This document shows, in pieces, positions 6,814 through 12,885 of a stretch of DNA of 14,641 nucleotides. The stretch is from ASMP01 sp035282925. Its GTDB lineage: Archaea > Nanobdellota > Nanobdellia > Pacearchaeales > GW2011-AR1. A program made the position numbers and the translations under genes. Position 1 is the stretch's first letter; every line of letters begins with the position of its first letter. The stretch is taken from positions 1 to 14,641 of the forward strand of contig DATEUW010000010.1 of NCBI GenBank assembly GCA_035282925.1. The letters run 5' to 3'. Below the pieces are notes generated by a model that was given only the letters and a program-made list of their open reading frames with translations, was not told the origin of the DNA and did not search any database.

Positions 6814-7212
6814 CTTCCAAGCTAAAATTCCCAAAACAACGAGATTGACAAAAGGAACAATCAGAAGAAGGCTTATCCAGCCTGGGAATTTGATTCTTTC
6901 AGCAACAAGCCAGAAAAGCCAGATGCCGACTGCGGCAACAAACAATCCTCCGAAAGGAAGGAAACCGAGTAAAAGAGCCCATGTCCAATGCCCGCTCTTT
7001 TTAGCCATCTGGGTCAAAAGATAAAAATTTGCAATAGGTATAAATGCAAACCATTCATTCTTTGTTCCTGTTTTTTTAGCAATTCTCATCAAAGCCAGAG
7101 CCACATAAACATATAGAATTACAATTATCAGAAGAAATATAAAAAAAAATCCCGCAAGTAAATTAGCCTGGAAAAAATCAGGCCTGTTCAAGACATCCCA
7201 TTGCAAAAACAT
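6808..7212 (-). CDS. DUF5684-like membrane protein
   Basis: 134-residue integral membrane protein with probable membrane segments at residues about 19-41, 53-67, 77-101 and 112-131. The stretch IAKKTGTKNEWFAFIPIAN (44-62) followed by a second FVN-type turn near the C terminus is the pattern I associate with DUF5684, whose function is not established. The ATG at 7212 is chosen because a TATA box (7234-7242) is centred 26 bp upstream of it. A longer version starting with TTG at 7266 would contain this promoter and is unlikely. Its stop lies 4 nt from that of the convergent dtdA. Confidence 0.75.
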   Translation of the reverse strand: MFLQWDVLNRPDFFQANLLAGFFFIFLLIIVILYVYVALALMRIAKKTGTKNEWFAFIPIANFYLLTQMAKKSGHWTWALLLGFLPFGGLFVAAVGIWLFWLVAERIKFPGWISLLLIVPFVNLVVLGILAWKK

Positions 7213-7233
7213 GATATAATGGGGAAAAAGCGG

Positions 7234-7242
7234 TTTATAAAA
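7234..7242 (-). promoter_or_regulatory. TATA box of the DUF5684-like gene
   Basis: TTTTATAAA on the minus strand, 26 bp upstream of the ATG at 7212. It decides between that start and an upstream TTG. Confidence 0.6.
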
Positions 7243-7335
7243 CTTATTTATGAAAAAATTCCACAAGTTATAATTGACATAATCCGACTAATTAATTTTT
7301 AACCATTATAAACTTAAATCCATATCAACATAACC

Positions 7336-7344
7336 TTATTAAAT
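7336..7344 (+). promoter_or_regulatory. TATA box of the GGDEF gene
   Basis: TTATTAAAT, centred 25 bp upstream of the ATG at 7365, with no Shine-Dalgarno. A second TATA-like stretch about 55 bp upstream (near 7306-7315) is an alternative. Confidence 0.4.
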
Positions 7345-7364
7345 CTGTTTTGCTTAAATAAAAA

Positions 7365-7955
7365 ATGGACAAAAAACTGAGCAAAAAAATATCGGCACTG
7401 GATCCGAGGTTCAGGAAAAAGATAGAGGATCTTTTCAGCGCCATGACCGAGTCTGTTTCCCTGCTGTATGATGCGGCAACTCATGATGAAAAAACAGGGC
7501 TTTACAACAACAAGTTTTTTGAAAGCATTCTTGAAATGGAAATGGAAAAAGCCAAAAGAGGTCAAGAAAAACTTTGCTTGTTTATAATCGATATAGATTT
7601 CTTCAAAAAAATAAATGACATCCACGGGCACATAAAAGCAGACGAATTCCTGAAAAGACTTGCAGATGTTCTCAAAAAACAGCTGAGAAAATCAGACGTT
7701 GCGGCAAGATTCGGCGGCGAGGAGTTTTTCATAATACTTCCCCAGACAAAACTGCAAAAGGCAAAAGCGCTAACAGCAAGAATAAGAGATGCAATCAAGT
7801 CAGACAAGATACTCGGAAAGCACAATATCACAGTCTCTGGAGGATTAACCTCTTACAAAGAAAAAGACACAAAGAAATCTTTCATGGAAAGGGCAGACAA
7901 GGCTCTCTACGATGCAAAACACGCTGGAAGGGACAGATTTGTGGCTATTGCCTGA
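7365..7955 (+). CDS. GGDEF-domain protein, probable diguanylate cyclase
   Basis: 196-residue soluble protein. Residues about 1-40 are a short helical leader, and about 41-194 form one GGDEF domain, which makes cyclic di-GMP from two GTP. Active-site features are intact: DEKTGLYNN (41-49), the metal-binding DID (76-78), FFKKINDIHGH (79-89) and RFGGEEF (115-121). The inhibitory I-site RxxD (RKSD, 108-111) sits five residues before GGEEF, as in product-inhibited cyclases. The usual GHxxGD is GHIKAD (Gly to Ala at 92). There is no sensor, receiver, EAL or membrane domain, so the input signal is unknown. GGDEF proteins are widespread in bacteria and rare in archaea, so lateral origin is likely. 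It converges with the saccharopine-dehydrogenase-like gene, with 5 nt between the stops. Confidence 0.93.
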   Translation: MDKKLSKKISALDPRFRKKIEDLFSAMTESVSLLYDAATHDEKTGLYNNKFFESILEMEMEKAKRGQEKLCLFIIDIDFFKKINDIHGHIKADEFLKRLADVLKKQLRKSDVAARFGGEEFFIILPQTKLQKAKALTARIRDAIKSDKILGKHNITVSGGLTSYKEKDTKKSFMERADKALYDAKHAGRDRFVAIA

Positions 7956-7973
7956 GTGAATTAATTTATCACT
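7955..7973. terminator. Inverted repeat between convergent genes
   Basis: AGTGA and TCACT, separated by a 9-nt A/T spacer, lie across the stops of the GGDEF gene (plus) and the oxidoreductase gene (minus). It may act as a weak bidirectional terminator; the stem is only 5 bp. Confidence 0.2.
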
Positions 7974-9118
7974 TTCCCGTTTTCATAAACCAGCATCTTT
8001 CTTTTTCTCAGTTCCTTGAAAAATGGCTCTGAAGGAACTATGAATTCCGGAGAATAGCTTCCTTGCTCGTTTATCGTTTTTTTGAATATCATCTGTGCAA
8101 TTATGCTCGCAGGCATCCCTGTGTCAATGTTGCAGCCTGCGTCTTCCCAGCCTTTTAATGGAGGTACAATGCATTCCATGAGTATTTCTCTTTTTTTTCC
8201 GTTATGTTTTCCTTTTATCAAAACCCACAGATTTTCTGTCTCTGTATACCCTTTTGGATATTCAAGCCTCTTCAAAACCTCTGTAAGAAATTCATCAGGC
8301 TTTATCTTTTTCCCTTCAAAATCAACAGGTTCTTTGCTGGCGAATCCAAGCTCAATCAAACTTAATATGGTTCTCATCGAATGCTCCGGGAAACCCGCAT
8401 AAAATTCGCAGTTCTGTATCCCTTTTTTCTCGCAAAACCTATGGAAAGTGTAGGTCTCAGGATGATGCCCGACCTTGAATTCTTTTTCCCTTCCTATTGC
8501 CCTGTGATAAGTCTTGACTACAGAATTCATTGGCTTAACTATTCTTGTCTTATGGTGGTGAAGATAGCGCGCATACATGGTGAATTCCTGGAGAATACTC
8601 TCCATCGAAAAAGGAACCACAAATTTTTTCATATTAGAATCCCATGCAAAACCAACTTCAACTGTATCGATTTTATCAAACTTTTCATCTGCATAACGAA
8701 GCATGACATTACCAATGCCGGGAACAGAGCCGCAGCCGGTGATGTGTATGATTCCATTTTTCTTGAGAATCTTATGCATTCCGAGCTGTTTTCTCGTCAT
8801 AGGAATGTCTGAGCCAAGGTCGAGAGAATTTACTCCAGCTTTTATGCACTCTTTAAGGCAGTTCAGGTTCCAGTCCCCTTCTGCACAATTCACGACAACT
8901 TTTGCACCTGATTTTTTTATGACTTTTACAGCGTTTTTCATATCCCTCAAATCCAGATAAGCAAAAGAAGTTTTTTTTCCGTATTTTCCCAGCAAATGCT
9001 CTATTCTGTTTTTATCTCTCCCACACATGAAAACAGAGTATCCACTTTCAATCAAATCTCGAGTTACAATTTTTCCCTGCATCCCCGTGGCCCCAACAAC
9101 ACAAAAATCAAATTTCAT
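7961..9118 (-). CDS. Saccharopine dehydrogenase-like oxidoreductase
   Basis: 385-residue NAD(P)-dependent oxidoreductase of the saccharopine dehydrogenase fold. The N-terminal Rossmann motif is VVGATGMQG (7-15), followed by a basic MCGRDKNRIEHLL (31-43). VVNCAEGDWNLNCLKECIKAGVNSLDLG (75-102) and GCGSVPGIGNVML (128-140) are family hallmarks, and the second half is the substrate domain. Relatives reduce Schiff bases to make saccharopine, carboxy(nor)spermidine or homospermidine, so lysine or polyamine chemistry is possible but the substrate is not readable here. The ATG lies 1 nt after the stop of the upstream paralogue and has no Shine-Dalgarno, so translation is probably coupled and the two proteins may act together. 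No other lysine or polyamine gene is in the window. Confidence 0.82.
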   Translation of the reverse strand: MKFDFCVVGATGMQGKIVTRDLIESGYSVFMCGRDKNRIEHLLGKYGKKTSFAYLDLRDMKNAVKVIKKSGAKVVVNCAEGDWNLNCLKECIKAGVNSLDLGSDIPMTRKQLGMHKILKKNGIIHITGCGSVPGIGNVMLRYADEKFDKIDTVEVGFAWDSNMKKFVVPFSMESILQEFTMYARYLHHHKTRIVKPMNSVVKTYHRAIGREKEFKVGHHPETYTFHRFCEKKGIQNCEFYAGFPEHSMRTILSLIELGFASKEPVDFEGKKIKPDEFLTEVLKRLEYPKGYTETENLWVLIKGKHNGKKREILMECIVPPLKGWEDAGCNIDTGMPASIIAQMIFKKTINEQGSYSPEFIVPSEPFFKELRKRKMLVYENGKVIN

Positions 9119-9119
9119 T

Positions 9120-10361
9120 TTATATGTGGATATGCTTAAAATTATTATTTTTAGTAGTGCTTAATGTTGGATTATATGAATCAATCTTCATTTTTCCGCC
9201 ATTTTCTTTCTTGAAAACAAATTCCTGGACCCTCATGTTGTCAAAAACATAATCCTTGTAGTTTGTATTGAACAAATCCTCTGTGAAATAAACTCCCTTT
9301 TTTAATCTATTTTTGTTAAATAAAAGAGTGAATAAAGCGGCAAATACTCCTATAACTACCTGATAATAAGTGGCGTTTGTCCTTATCATTGAAGCATTAT
9401 TTATGCTATTAAAATAATACACTTTTCTGTCTCCATAATTAAGAATCACGCCTATGCTATCGGAGCCTTCTAGAGGAATATCTATGTTTTTTATTACCAT
9501 AAAATCTTCCTCTAAAATCCTGTTTTTTCTCCTGTTCATTTTTAACAAAGCTTCCATGGTATCATCGTTAACTGAATAAATAAATTTTGACGGAATATCA
9601 TACTTATAGGACAAGGTAAGATTCTCTTCATGCAGCACCGTGAATCCTTTTGGATACTTATCAAGCTTCACAATCGGGCTTAAAATTGGTCGCATATCTT
9701 GGCGATGGCTTATTGCATTTGGGGTTATCGGCTTTATCTTTTTTCTGCCTAACGCAACCCCAGAGGGGTCCCTTACATTTTCAACGAGGAATTCATGGGG
9801 GGACCATGTTATTGCAAGCTGTTTTGTTTTGAATGGGGTCTGGATTTTTGAAGTATCATATTCAAAATGAACTATTTCTTTCGGAATTCCGAATTTTGAA
9901 ATACCATATCTAACCCACATGTTTACTATTCCTGGATTCATTCCCGCACAAAGAATATGCACAGCATTGTTTAACTCTTTTTTTCTCCGGTATACATCAA
10001 AAATTAAGTCAGATACAACTTTATCATCTGAATTCATAGAGGTATTTATATAACTCACTTCCAACTCATCTGCTGCCTCAAGAAGAGGGATAGAATCAAG
10101 GTCTGTCAGATCCAAAACAATATCTACCCTATATTTTTTAAGTATTTTTTGAAATTCTTTTTTTTCATAAGGGTCAAGTTTTTTTTCAATATAGATATAA
10201 TCTAATTTTTCATGCTCCAAGTGATTATTATTTTTGATTCTGTTTTTTCTGGATAAAAGTATAAGTTTGTTAAAAAAATCCCTGTGGTGGACCAGATACT
10301 GAAGAAAAACCTGGGCAACGCCGCCGGAAGCTCCAAGAACTAACAAATTTGGCTTTTTCAT
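9120..10361 (-). CDS. Saccharopine dehydrogenase / homospermidine synthase-like protein
   Basis: 413-residue protein of the same broad fold as its downstream neighbour but strongly diverged. The Rossmann loop is VLGASGGVAQ (8-17). A VDIVLDLTDLDSIPLLEAADE segment (79-99) and CAGMNPGIVNMWV (138-150) match the saccharopine dehydrogenase/homospermidine synthase pattern. The second half contains TWSPHEFLVENVRDPSG and a hydrophobic helix (YYQVVIGVFAALFTLLF) near residue 335. Homospermidine synthase is one candidate, but its catalytic residues cannot be placed with confidence by eye. It is the first gene of a two-gene operon. Two TATA-like boxes lie upstream; the stronger one (10400-10409) would give a leader of about 16 nt that includes the Shine-Dalgarno GAGG, 4 nt before the ATG. 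Confidence 0.72.
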   Translation of the reverse strand: MKKPNLLVLGASGGVAQVFLQYLVHHRDFFNKLILLSRKNRIKNNNHLEHEKLDYIYIEKKLDPYEKKEFQKILKKYRVDIVLDLTDLDSIPLLEAADELEVSYINTSMNSDDKVVSDLIFDVYRRKKELNNAVHILCAGMNPGIVNMWVRYGISKFGIPKEIVHFEYDTSKIQTPFKTKQLAITWSPHEFLVENVRDPSGVALGRKKIKPITPNAISHRQDMRPILSPIVKLDKYPKGFTVLHEENLTLSYKYDIPSKFIYSVNDDTMEALLKMNRRKNRILEEDFMVIKNIDIPLEGSDSIGVILNYGDRKVYYFNSINNASMIRTNATYYQVVIGVFAALFTLLFNKNRLKKGVYFTEDLFNTNYKDYVFDNMRVQEFVFKKENGGKMKIDSYNPTLSTTKNNNFKHIHI

Positions 10362-10369
10362 CTTTCCTC
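10362..10369 (-). promoter_or_regulatory. Shine-Dalgarno of the oxidoreductase pair
   Basis: GAGGAAAG immediately upstream of the ATG at 10361, with GAGG 4 nt before the start. It indicates a leadered transcript, unlike most starts here. Confidence 0.45.
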
Positions 10370-10399
10370 TTTTTTTTCTGTTAAATTAAGCAGAATCCA

Positions 10400-10409
10400 A
10401 TTTAAAAAT
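10400..10409 (-). promoter_or_regulatory. TATA box of the oxidoreductase pair
   Basis: TTTTTAAATT on the minus strand, centred about 42 bp upstream of the ATG at 10361 and just past the stop of the SET gene. A weaker A/T box near 10383-10389, about 25 bp upstream, is an alternative. Confidence 0.4.
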
Positions 10410-10415
10410 CTGTCT

Positions 10416-10829
10416 TTAAATTTTTATTAAACCCTTTTTATAACTTCTCAAACCCCTTAAATCTTTATCAAAAGTCCTGTAATCATCAGTAATTTTTTCC
10501 CCTTTTTTGATATCTTTTATGGCTTTTGTTATAACCTCATCCTCATCAGGATAATACTCGCTCAATGAGTTAGGATTGTCCGAATTATTAAAATATTTTC
10601 CATTATCACTAGAAAAACAGTATTTCCCGCTCTTTTTACTAAGCCACGCGTATTTATCTATGTATTCTCTGACCTGCTTTGGAAATTTGTTAATTTGCTT
10701 CTTAGTGAATTTTAAATCAAAATCAGGCGTAAACTTCCATATTACTGTCCCTTTTTTAATAAACTGATCTGCGAAAAGTCCAATCCCATGAATTTTGCTT
10801 GAGCCTATTTTTGTTTTTACCAGCATCAT
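10416..10829 (-). CDS. SET-domain protein
   Basis: 137-residue stand-alone SET-domain protein, the fold of SAM-dependent lysine methyltransferases. Motifs in order are KIHGIGLFA (12-20), the core segment NNSDNPN (81-87, equivalent to NHSCxPN with His replaced by Asn), and KKGEKITDDY (108-117) with the conserved terminal Tyr117. No pre-SET or zinc post-SET region is present, as in short bacterial and archaeal SET proteins. Substrates could be chromatin or other basic proteins, but none is indicated. An upstream in-frame start (10892) lies inside tRNA-Ser and is rejected. The ATG at 10829, with a second ATG at 10826, is only 12 nt beyond the tRNA-Ser 3' end. No separate promoter is visible, so the gene is probably co-transcribed with the tRNA. 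Confidence 0.83.
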   Translation of the reverse strand: MMLVKTKIGSSKIHGIGLFADQFIKKGTVIWKFTPDFDLKFTKKQINKFPKQVREYIDKYAWLSKKSGKYCFSSDNGKYFNNSDNPNSLSEYYPDEDEVITKAIKDIKKGEKITDDYRTFDKDLRGLRSYKKGLIKI

Positions 10830-10841
10830 TTTTCCAAAAAA

Positions 10842-10922
10842 CGCCTCAGGCAGGAATCGAACCTGCGAACCCCGAAGGGCATGGATTAGCAATCCATTGC
10901 AATACCACTATGCGACTGAGGC
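10842..10922 (-). tRNA. tRNA-Ser (GCU)
   Basis: 81-nt tRNA. The acceptor stem GCCTCAG pairs perfectly with CTGAGGC and discriminator G73 suits Ser. The D arm is GCA/TGC with a GTGG loop. The anticodon stem ATGGA/TCCAT holds loop TTGCTAA (anticodon GCU, minus-strand complement of 10888-10890). The long variable arm is CCC-TTCG-GGG, a UUCG tetraloop hairpin. The T arm is GCAGG/CCTGC with loop TTCGAAT. CCA is not encoded. It has its own TATA box and lies directly upstream of the SET gene. Confidence 0.96.
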
Positions 10923-10942
10923 ATATTTCTATACTATATTGC

Positions 10943-10956
10943 AAACTTATAAGTTT
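10943..10956 (-). promoter_or_regulatory. Palindromic TATA box of tRNA-Ser
   Basis: AAACTTATAAGTTT is a perfect 14-bp palindrome centred 27-28 bp upstream of the tRNA-Ser 5' end, the expected archaeal TATA position. It sits in the 48-nt spacer after the initiator tRNA, so the two tRNAs can be transcribed separately. Confidence 0.6.
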
Positions 10957-10970
10957 TTTGTAGGAATAAA

Positions 10971-11046
10971 TAGCGGGAGTGGGATTTGAACCGCACGATC
11001 TCAGGGTTATGGGCCCTGCGAGGACTCCAGGCTCCTCTATCCCGCT
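10971..11046 (-). tRNA. Initiator tRNA-Met (CAU)
   Basis: 76 nt including discriminator A. The acceptor stem AGCGGGA/TCCCGCT gives the A1-U72 pair of archaeal initiators. The D arm is GAGG/CCTC with loop AGCCTGGAGT. The anticodon stem CAGGG/CCCTG has the three consecutive G-C pairs that mark initiators, with loop CCCATAA. The T loop is TTCAAAT. The T stem is irregular: GTGCGG faces CCCAC, so one C (complement of 10993) must bulge. CCA is not encoded. A TATA box lies 26-27 bp upstream of the 5' end. Confidence 0.94.
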
Positions 11047-11068
11047 AATAATCACTGTGCTGGTTAAC

Positions 11069-11075
11069 TTTTAAA
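11069..11075 (-). promoter_or_regulatory. TATA box of initiator tRNA-Met
   Basis: TTTAAAA on the minus strand, centred 26-27 bp upstream of the tRNA 5' end at 11046. It is divergent from the promoter of the nuclease-like gene. Confidence 0.55.
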
Positions 11076-11104
11076 GGTTTCTGGTATATTATCAAGCCTC
11101 TAAA

Positions 11105-11115
11105 TTTTTTTAAAG
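11105..11115 (+). promoter_or_regulatory. TATA-like box of the nuclease-like gene
   Basis: T-rich stretch with a TTTAAAG core centred 23-24 bp before the GTG at 11135, the same spacing as at dtdA. It supports that start over the TTG at 11129, but other A/T boxes nearby keep this uncertain. Confidence 0.35.
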
Positions 11116-11134
11116 AATACCTCTATTTTTGTCC

Positions 11135-12112
11135 GTGGAAAAGAGATTGAGGTTTATCAGAAGCCCAAATCCTTTTGCAGGGCTTGATGATTATCTTATT
11201 GCCGAGGAATTAAGGGTTAACAACAGACAAATTGAATATCCTCTTCAGTTAAGTTTTGATGGTTTTGGATCAAGCTTTCCTGATCAAGGTATGAAGAAAA
11301 AATCAGGCTATTATTTTGAACTTCTTATGCAAGGTATTTATGGCGGAAGATTAAAAGGATTATACCAATTATTGAATAATCCACACGCGCCGCTTGATGT
11401 ACTTCTTAGTTGTAATGCAGTAACCAGTGAACCGGATTTGGTGATTGATAAGAAATCCTGCTTAAGGGAATCAAAATCGGTTTCCCCAGGGGGAGGTTTA
11501 AAAATAGAAGACGAGCAAATGGCAAAATATCTGTGTTTACAATTAAATGAATATTTTCAAAATCCACCCAAAATAATTTTTGAAATCTTTAGACATGGTG
11601 TAAGAAAATTAGTAAAGAATTTTAAACAGAAACCTCTGGAAGAACTTGTCAGTGCTTTATCAAATCCAAGGTTTCTATTATCTATTCCTTTAAGTATCAT
11701 ACTTGAAATACATAGGGTGGGTGAGAATCATTCCTCAGAATATACTTATAGATATGAAGATAATGGCGGTAAATATGATTCATATTCCCAATTACTATCT
11801 TCCGGATTAAATGCGATACTTGCATACCCTAAAGAGGCTCTTTCTAGGTTTGGTTTAAATCCTAACAATTATAATATTTGGAAATTAAAATTTCCCGAAG
11901 GGGTAACAATGAATGGTAAAAACATCACGCCATTTCCCGTTCTTCTTATAAGAGATAAGAACCATGGAGAATGGTTTGATAACTTTAGAGAAAAGGGTCC
12001 GGAATTTCATCCGCGTCTTTTTGAAAGAAAATCACAAATTGAAAAAAGAGAAAAAAAATTAAAAAAAATTCTGGATATAAAGTTTCCAGGTAATCTATTT
12101 GGCCAAATATAA
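11135..12112 (+). CDS. Putative PD-(D/E)XK nuclease, orphan
   Basis: 325-residue soluble protein of no family I recognise. Its first half shows the restriction-endonuclease-like signature in order: Glu62 in SGYYFELL, Pro100-Asp101 in SEPDLVIDK, Glu112-x-Lys114 in CLRESKSV, and Gln128-M-A-K-Tyr132. This is the arrangement of RecB/Cas4-like PD-(D/E)XK nucleases, so a metal-dependent DNA nuclease is inferred, not proven. The second half has no recognised domain, and the C terminus is Lys/Glu-rich (about 285-315) with a predicted charged helix. Codons are rich in TTA (Leu), AAA and GGA compared with flanking genes, suggesting recent acquisition. The start is uncertain: GTG at 11135, or an in-frame TTG six bases earlier. 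It is divergent from the initiator tRNA; the next gene has its own promoter, so it appears transcriptionally alone. Confidence 0.6.
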   Translation: MEKRLRFIRSPNPFAGLDDYLIAEELRVNNRQIEYPLQLSFDGFGSSFPDQGMKKKSGYYFELLMQGIYGGRLKGLYQLLNNPHAPLDVLLSCNAVTSEPDLVIDKKSCLRESKSVSPGGGLKIEDEQMAKYLCLQLNEYFQNPPKIIFEIFRHGVRKLVKNFKQKPLEELVSALSNPRFLLSIPLSIILEIHRVGENHSSEYTYRYEDNGGKYDSYSQLLSSGLNAILAYPKEALSRFGLNPNNYNIWKLKFPEGVTMNGKNITPFPVLLIRDKNHGEWFDNFREKGPEFHPRLFERKSQIEKREKKLKKILDIKFPGNLFGQI

Positions 12113-12114
12113 AG

Positions 12115-12122
12115 TTTTAAAA
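12115..12122 (+). promoter_or_regulatory. TATA box of rnhB
   Basis: TTTTAAAA, centred 26-27 bp upstream of the rnhB ATG. It sits immediately after the stop codon of the nuclease-like gene and there is no Shine-Dalgarno, so rnhB is probably leaderless and separately transcribed. Confidence 0.55.
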
Positions 12123-12144
12123 ACAAAAAAATGTTTTTTCTTTC

Positions 12145-12831
12145 ATGGAGGAAAAACTCATTCTTGGGATTGACGATGCAGGCAGGGGCCCAGTTATAGG
12201 CCCCATGGTTCTTGCAGGCTGCCTTATAACAGAGGAAACAGAAAAAGAGCTGAAAAGGCTTGGCGTGAAGGACAGCAAGCAGCTCACAAAAAAAAGGCGG
12301 GCTTTTCTGGAGGCGGTCATCAGGGAAAAAGCAGAAGCATTCGCGATTCAGGTGAAATATCCTTTAGAAATTGACGGGAAAGATCATTCAGGAATAAATC
12401 TGAATGACTTGGAAGCGCAGATGGCTGCTAAGATTATCAATGAAATAAACGTGCCCTCAAACGCCAGTGGCACGAAAATAAAAGTAGTGATAGACTGCCC
12501 ATCTACAAACAGGGTTAAATGGAGAGACACTGTGCAAACCAAGATAGAAAACCTTTCTAACCTGGAAGTGCTCTGCGAGCATAAGGCAGATGTAAACCAT
12601 GTCGCTGTCTCCGCCGCATCCATACTGGCAAAAGAAGAAAGGGAGAGGGAAATGGATATCTTAAGAAAGAAATACGGGGACCACATTGGCTCGGGATATT
12701 CTTCAGACCCAAGAACGACAAAATTCCTGCAAAAGAACATAAAGAAACTCGAGCACAGGGGAATCTTCAGGAAGAGCTGGAAAACCTGGAAAAGGGCGAT
12801 TCACGATTTAGCCCAGAAAAAGCTGTTCTGA
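12145..12831 (+). CDS. rnhB: Ribonuclease HII
   Basis: 228-residue RNase HII, which cuts RNA in RNA-DNA hybrids and at ribonucleotides misincorporated in DNA. The N-terminal motif is GIDDAGRGPVIGPMVLAG (8-25), then VKDSKQLTKKRR (41-52). Catalytic acids are Asp10, position 11, Asp117 (VVIDCPS) and Asp149 (KADVNHVAVSAASILAK). GSGYSSDPRT (182-191) is the substrate-binding loop of the family. The second acid is Asp11 rather than the usual Glu (DEAGRG), a conservative but notable change in the active site. Length is typical of the archaeal enzyme. Codon use resembles smc and differs from the orphan gene upstream. Confidence 0.95.
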   Translation: MEEKLILGIDDAGRGPVIGPMVLAGCLITEETEKELKRLGVKDSKQLTKKRRAFLEAVIREKAEAFAIQVKYPLEIDGKDHSGINLNDLEAQMAAKIINEINVPSNASGTKIKVVIDCPSTNRVKWRDTVQTKIENLSNLEVLCEHKADVNHVAVSAASILAKEEREREMDILRKKYGDHIGSGYSSDPRTTKFLQKNIKKLEHRGIFRKSWKTWKRAIHDLAQKKLF

Positions 12832-12845
12832 AGAAAACTTTTTCT
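12815..12845 (+). terminator. Possible hairpin at the end of rnhB
   Basis: AGAAAAAG and CTTTTTCT form a perfect 8-bp inverted repeat around a 15-nt loop that contains the rnhB stop, with A/T-rich sequence after it. It could help end transcription, but archaeal termination relies mainly on T-runs. Confidence 0.25.
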
Positions 12846-12851
12846 AAATAA

Positions 12852-12860
12852 CCTTAAAAA
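12852..12860 (+). promoter_or_regulatory. TATA-like box of the 135-residue protein gene
   Basis: CCTTAAAAA, centred about 29 bp upstream of the ATG at 12886. A purine-rich AGGAAAG about 12 nt before the ATG could be a weak ribosome binding site. Confidence 0.4.
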
Positions 12861-12885
12861 ATAAAAAAAGGAAAGATTAATAAAC

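Noticed and set aside
7213..7266. Longer DUF5684-like protein starting at TTG 7266
   Set aside because: The extension contains the TATA box that fits the ATG at 7212.
10830..10892. Longer SET protein starting inside tRNA-Ser
   Set aside because: The extra 21 residues would be encoded by the tRNA itself and match no SET N terminus.
12031..12070. A-rich stretch at the end of the nuclease-like gene
   Set aside because: It simply encodes a Lys/Glu-rich C-terminal helix; slippage is possible but there is no sign of a disrupted frame.
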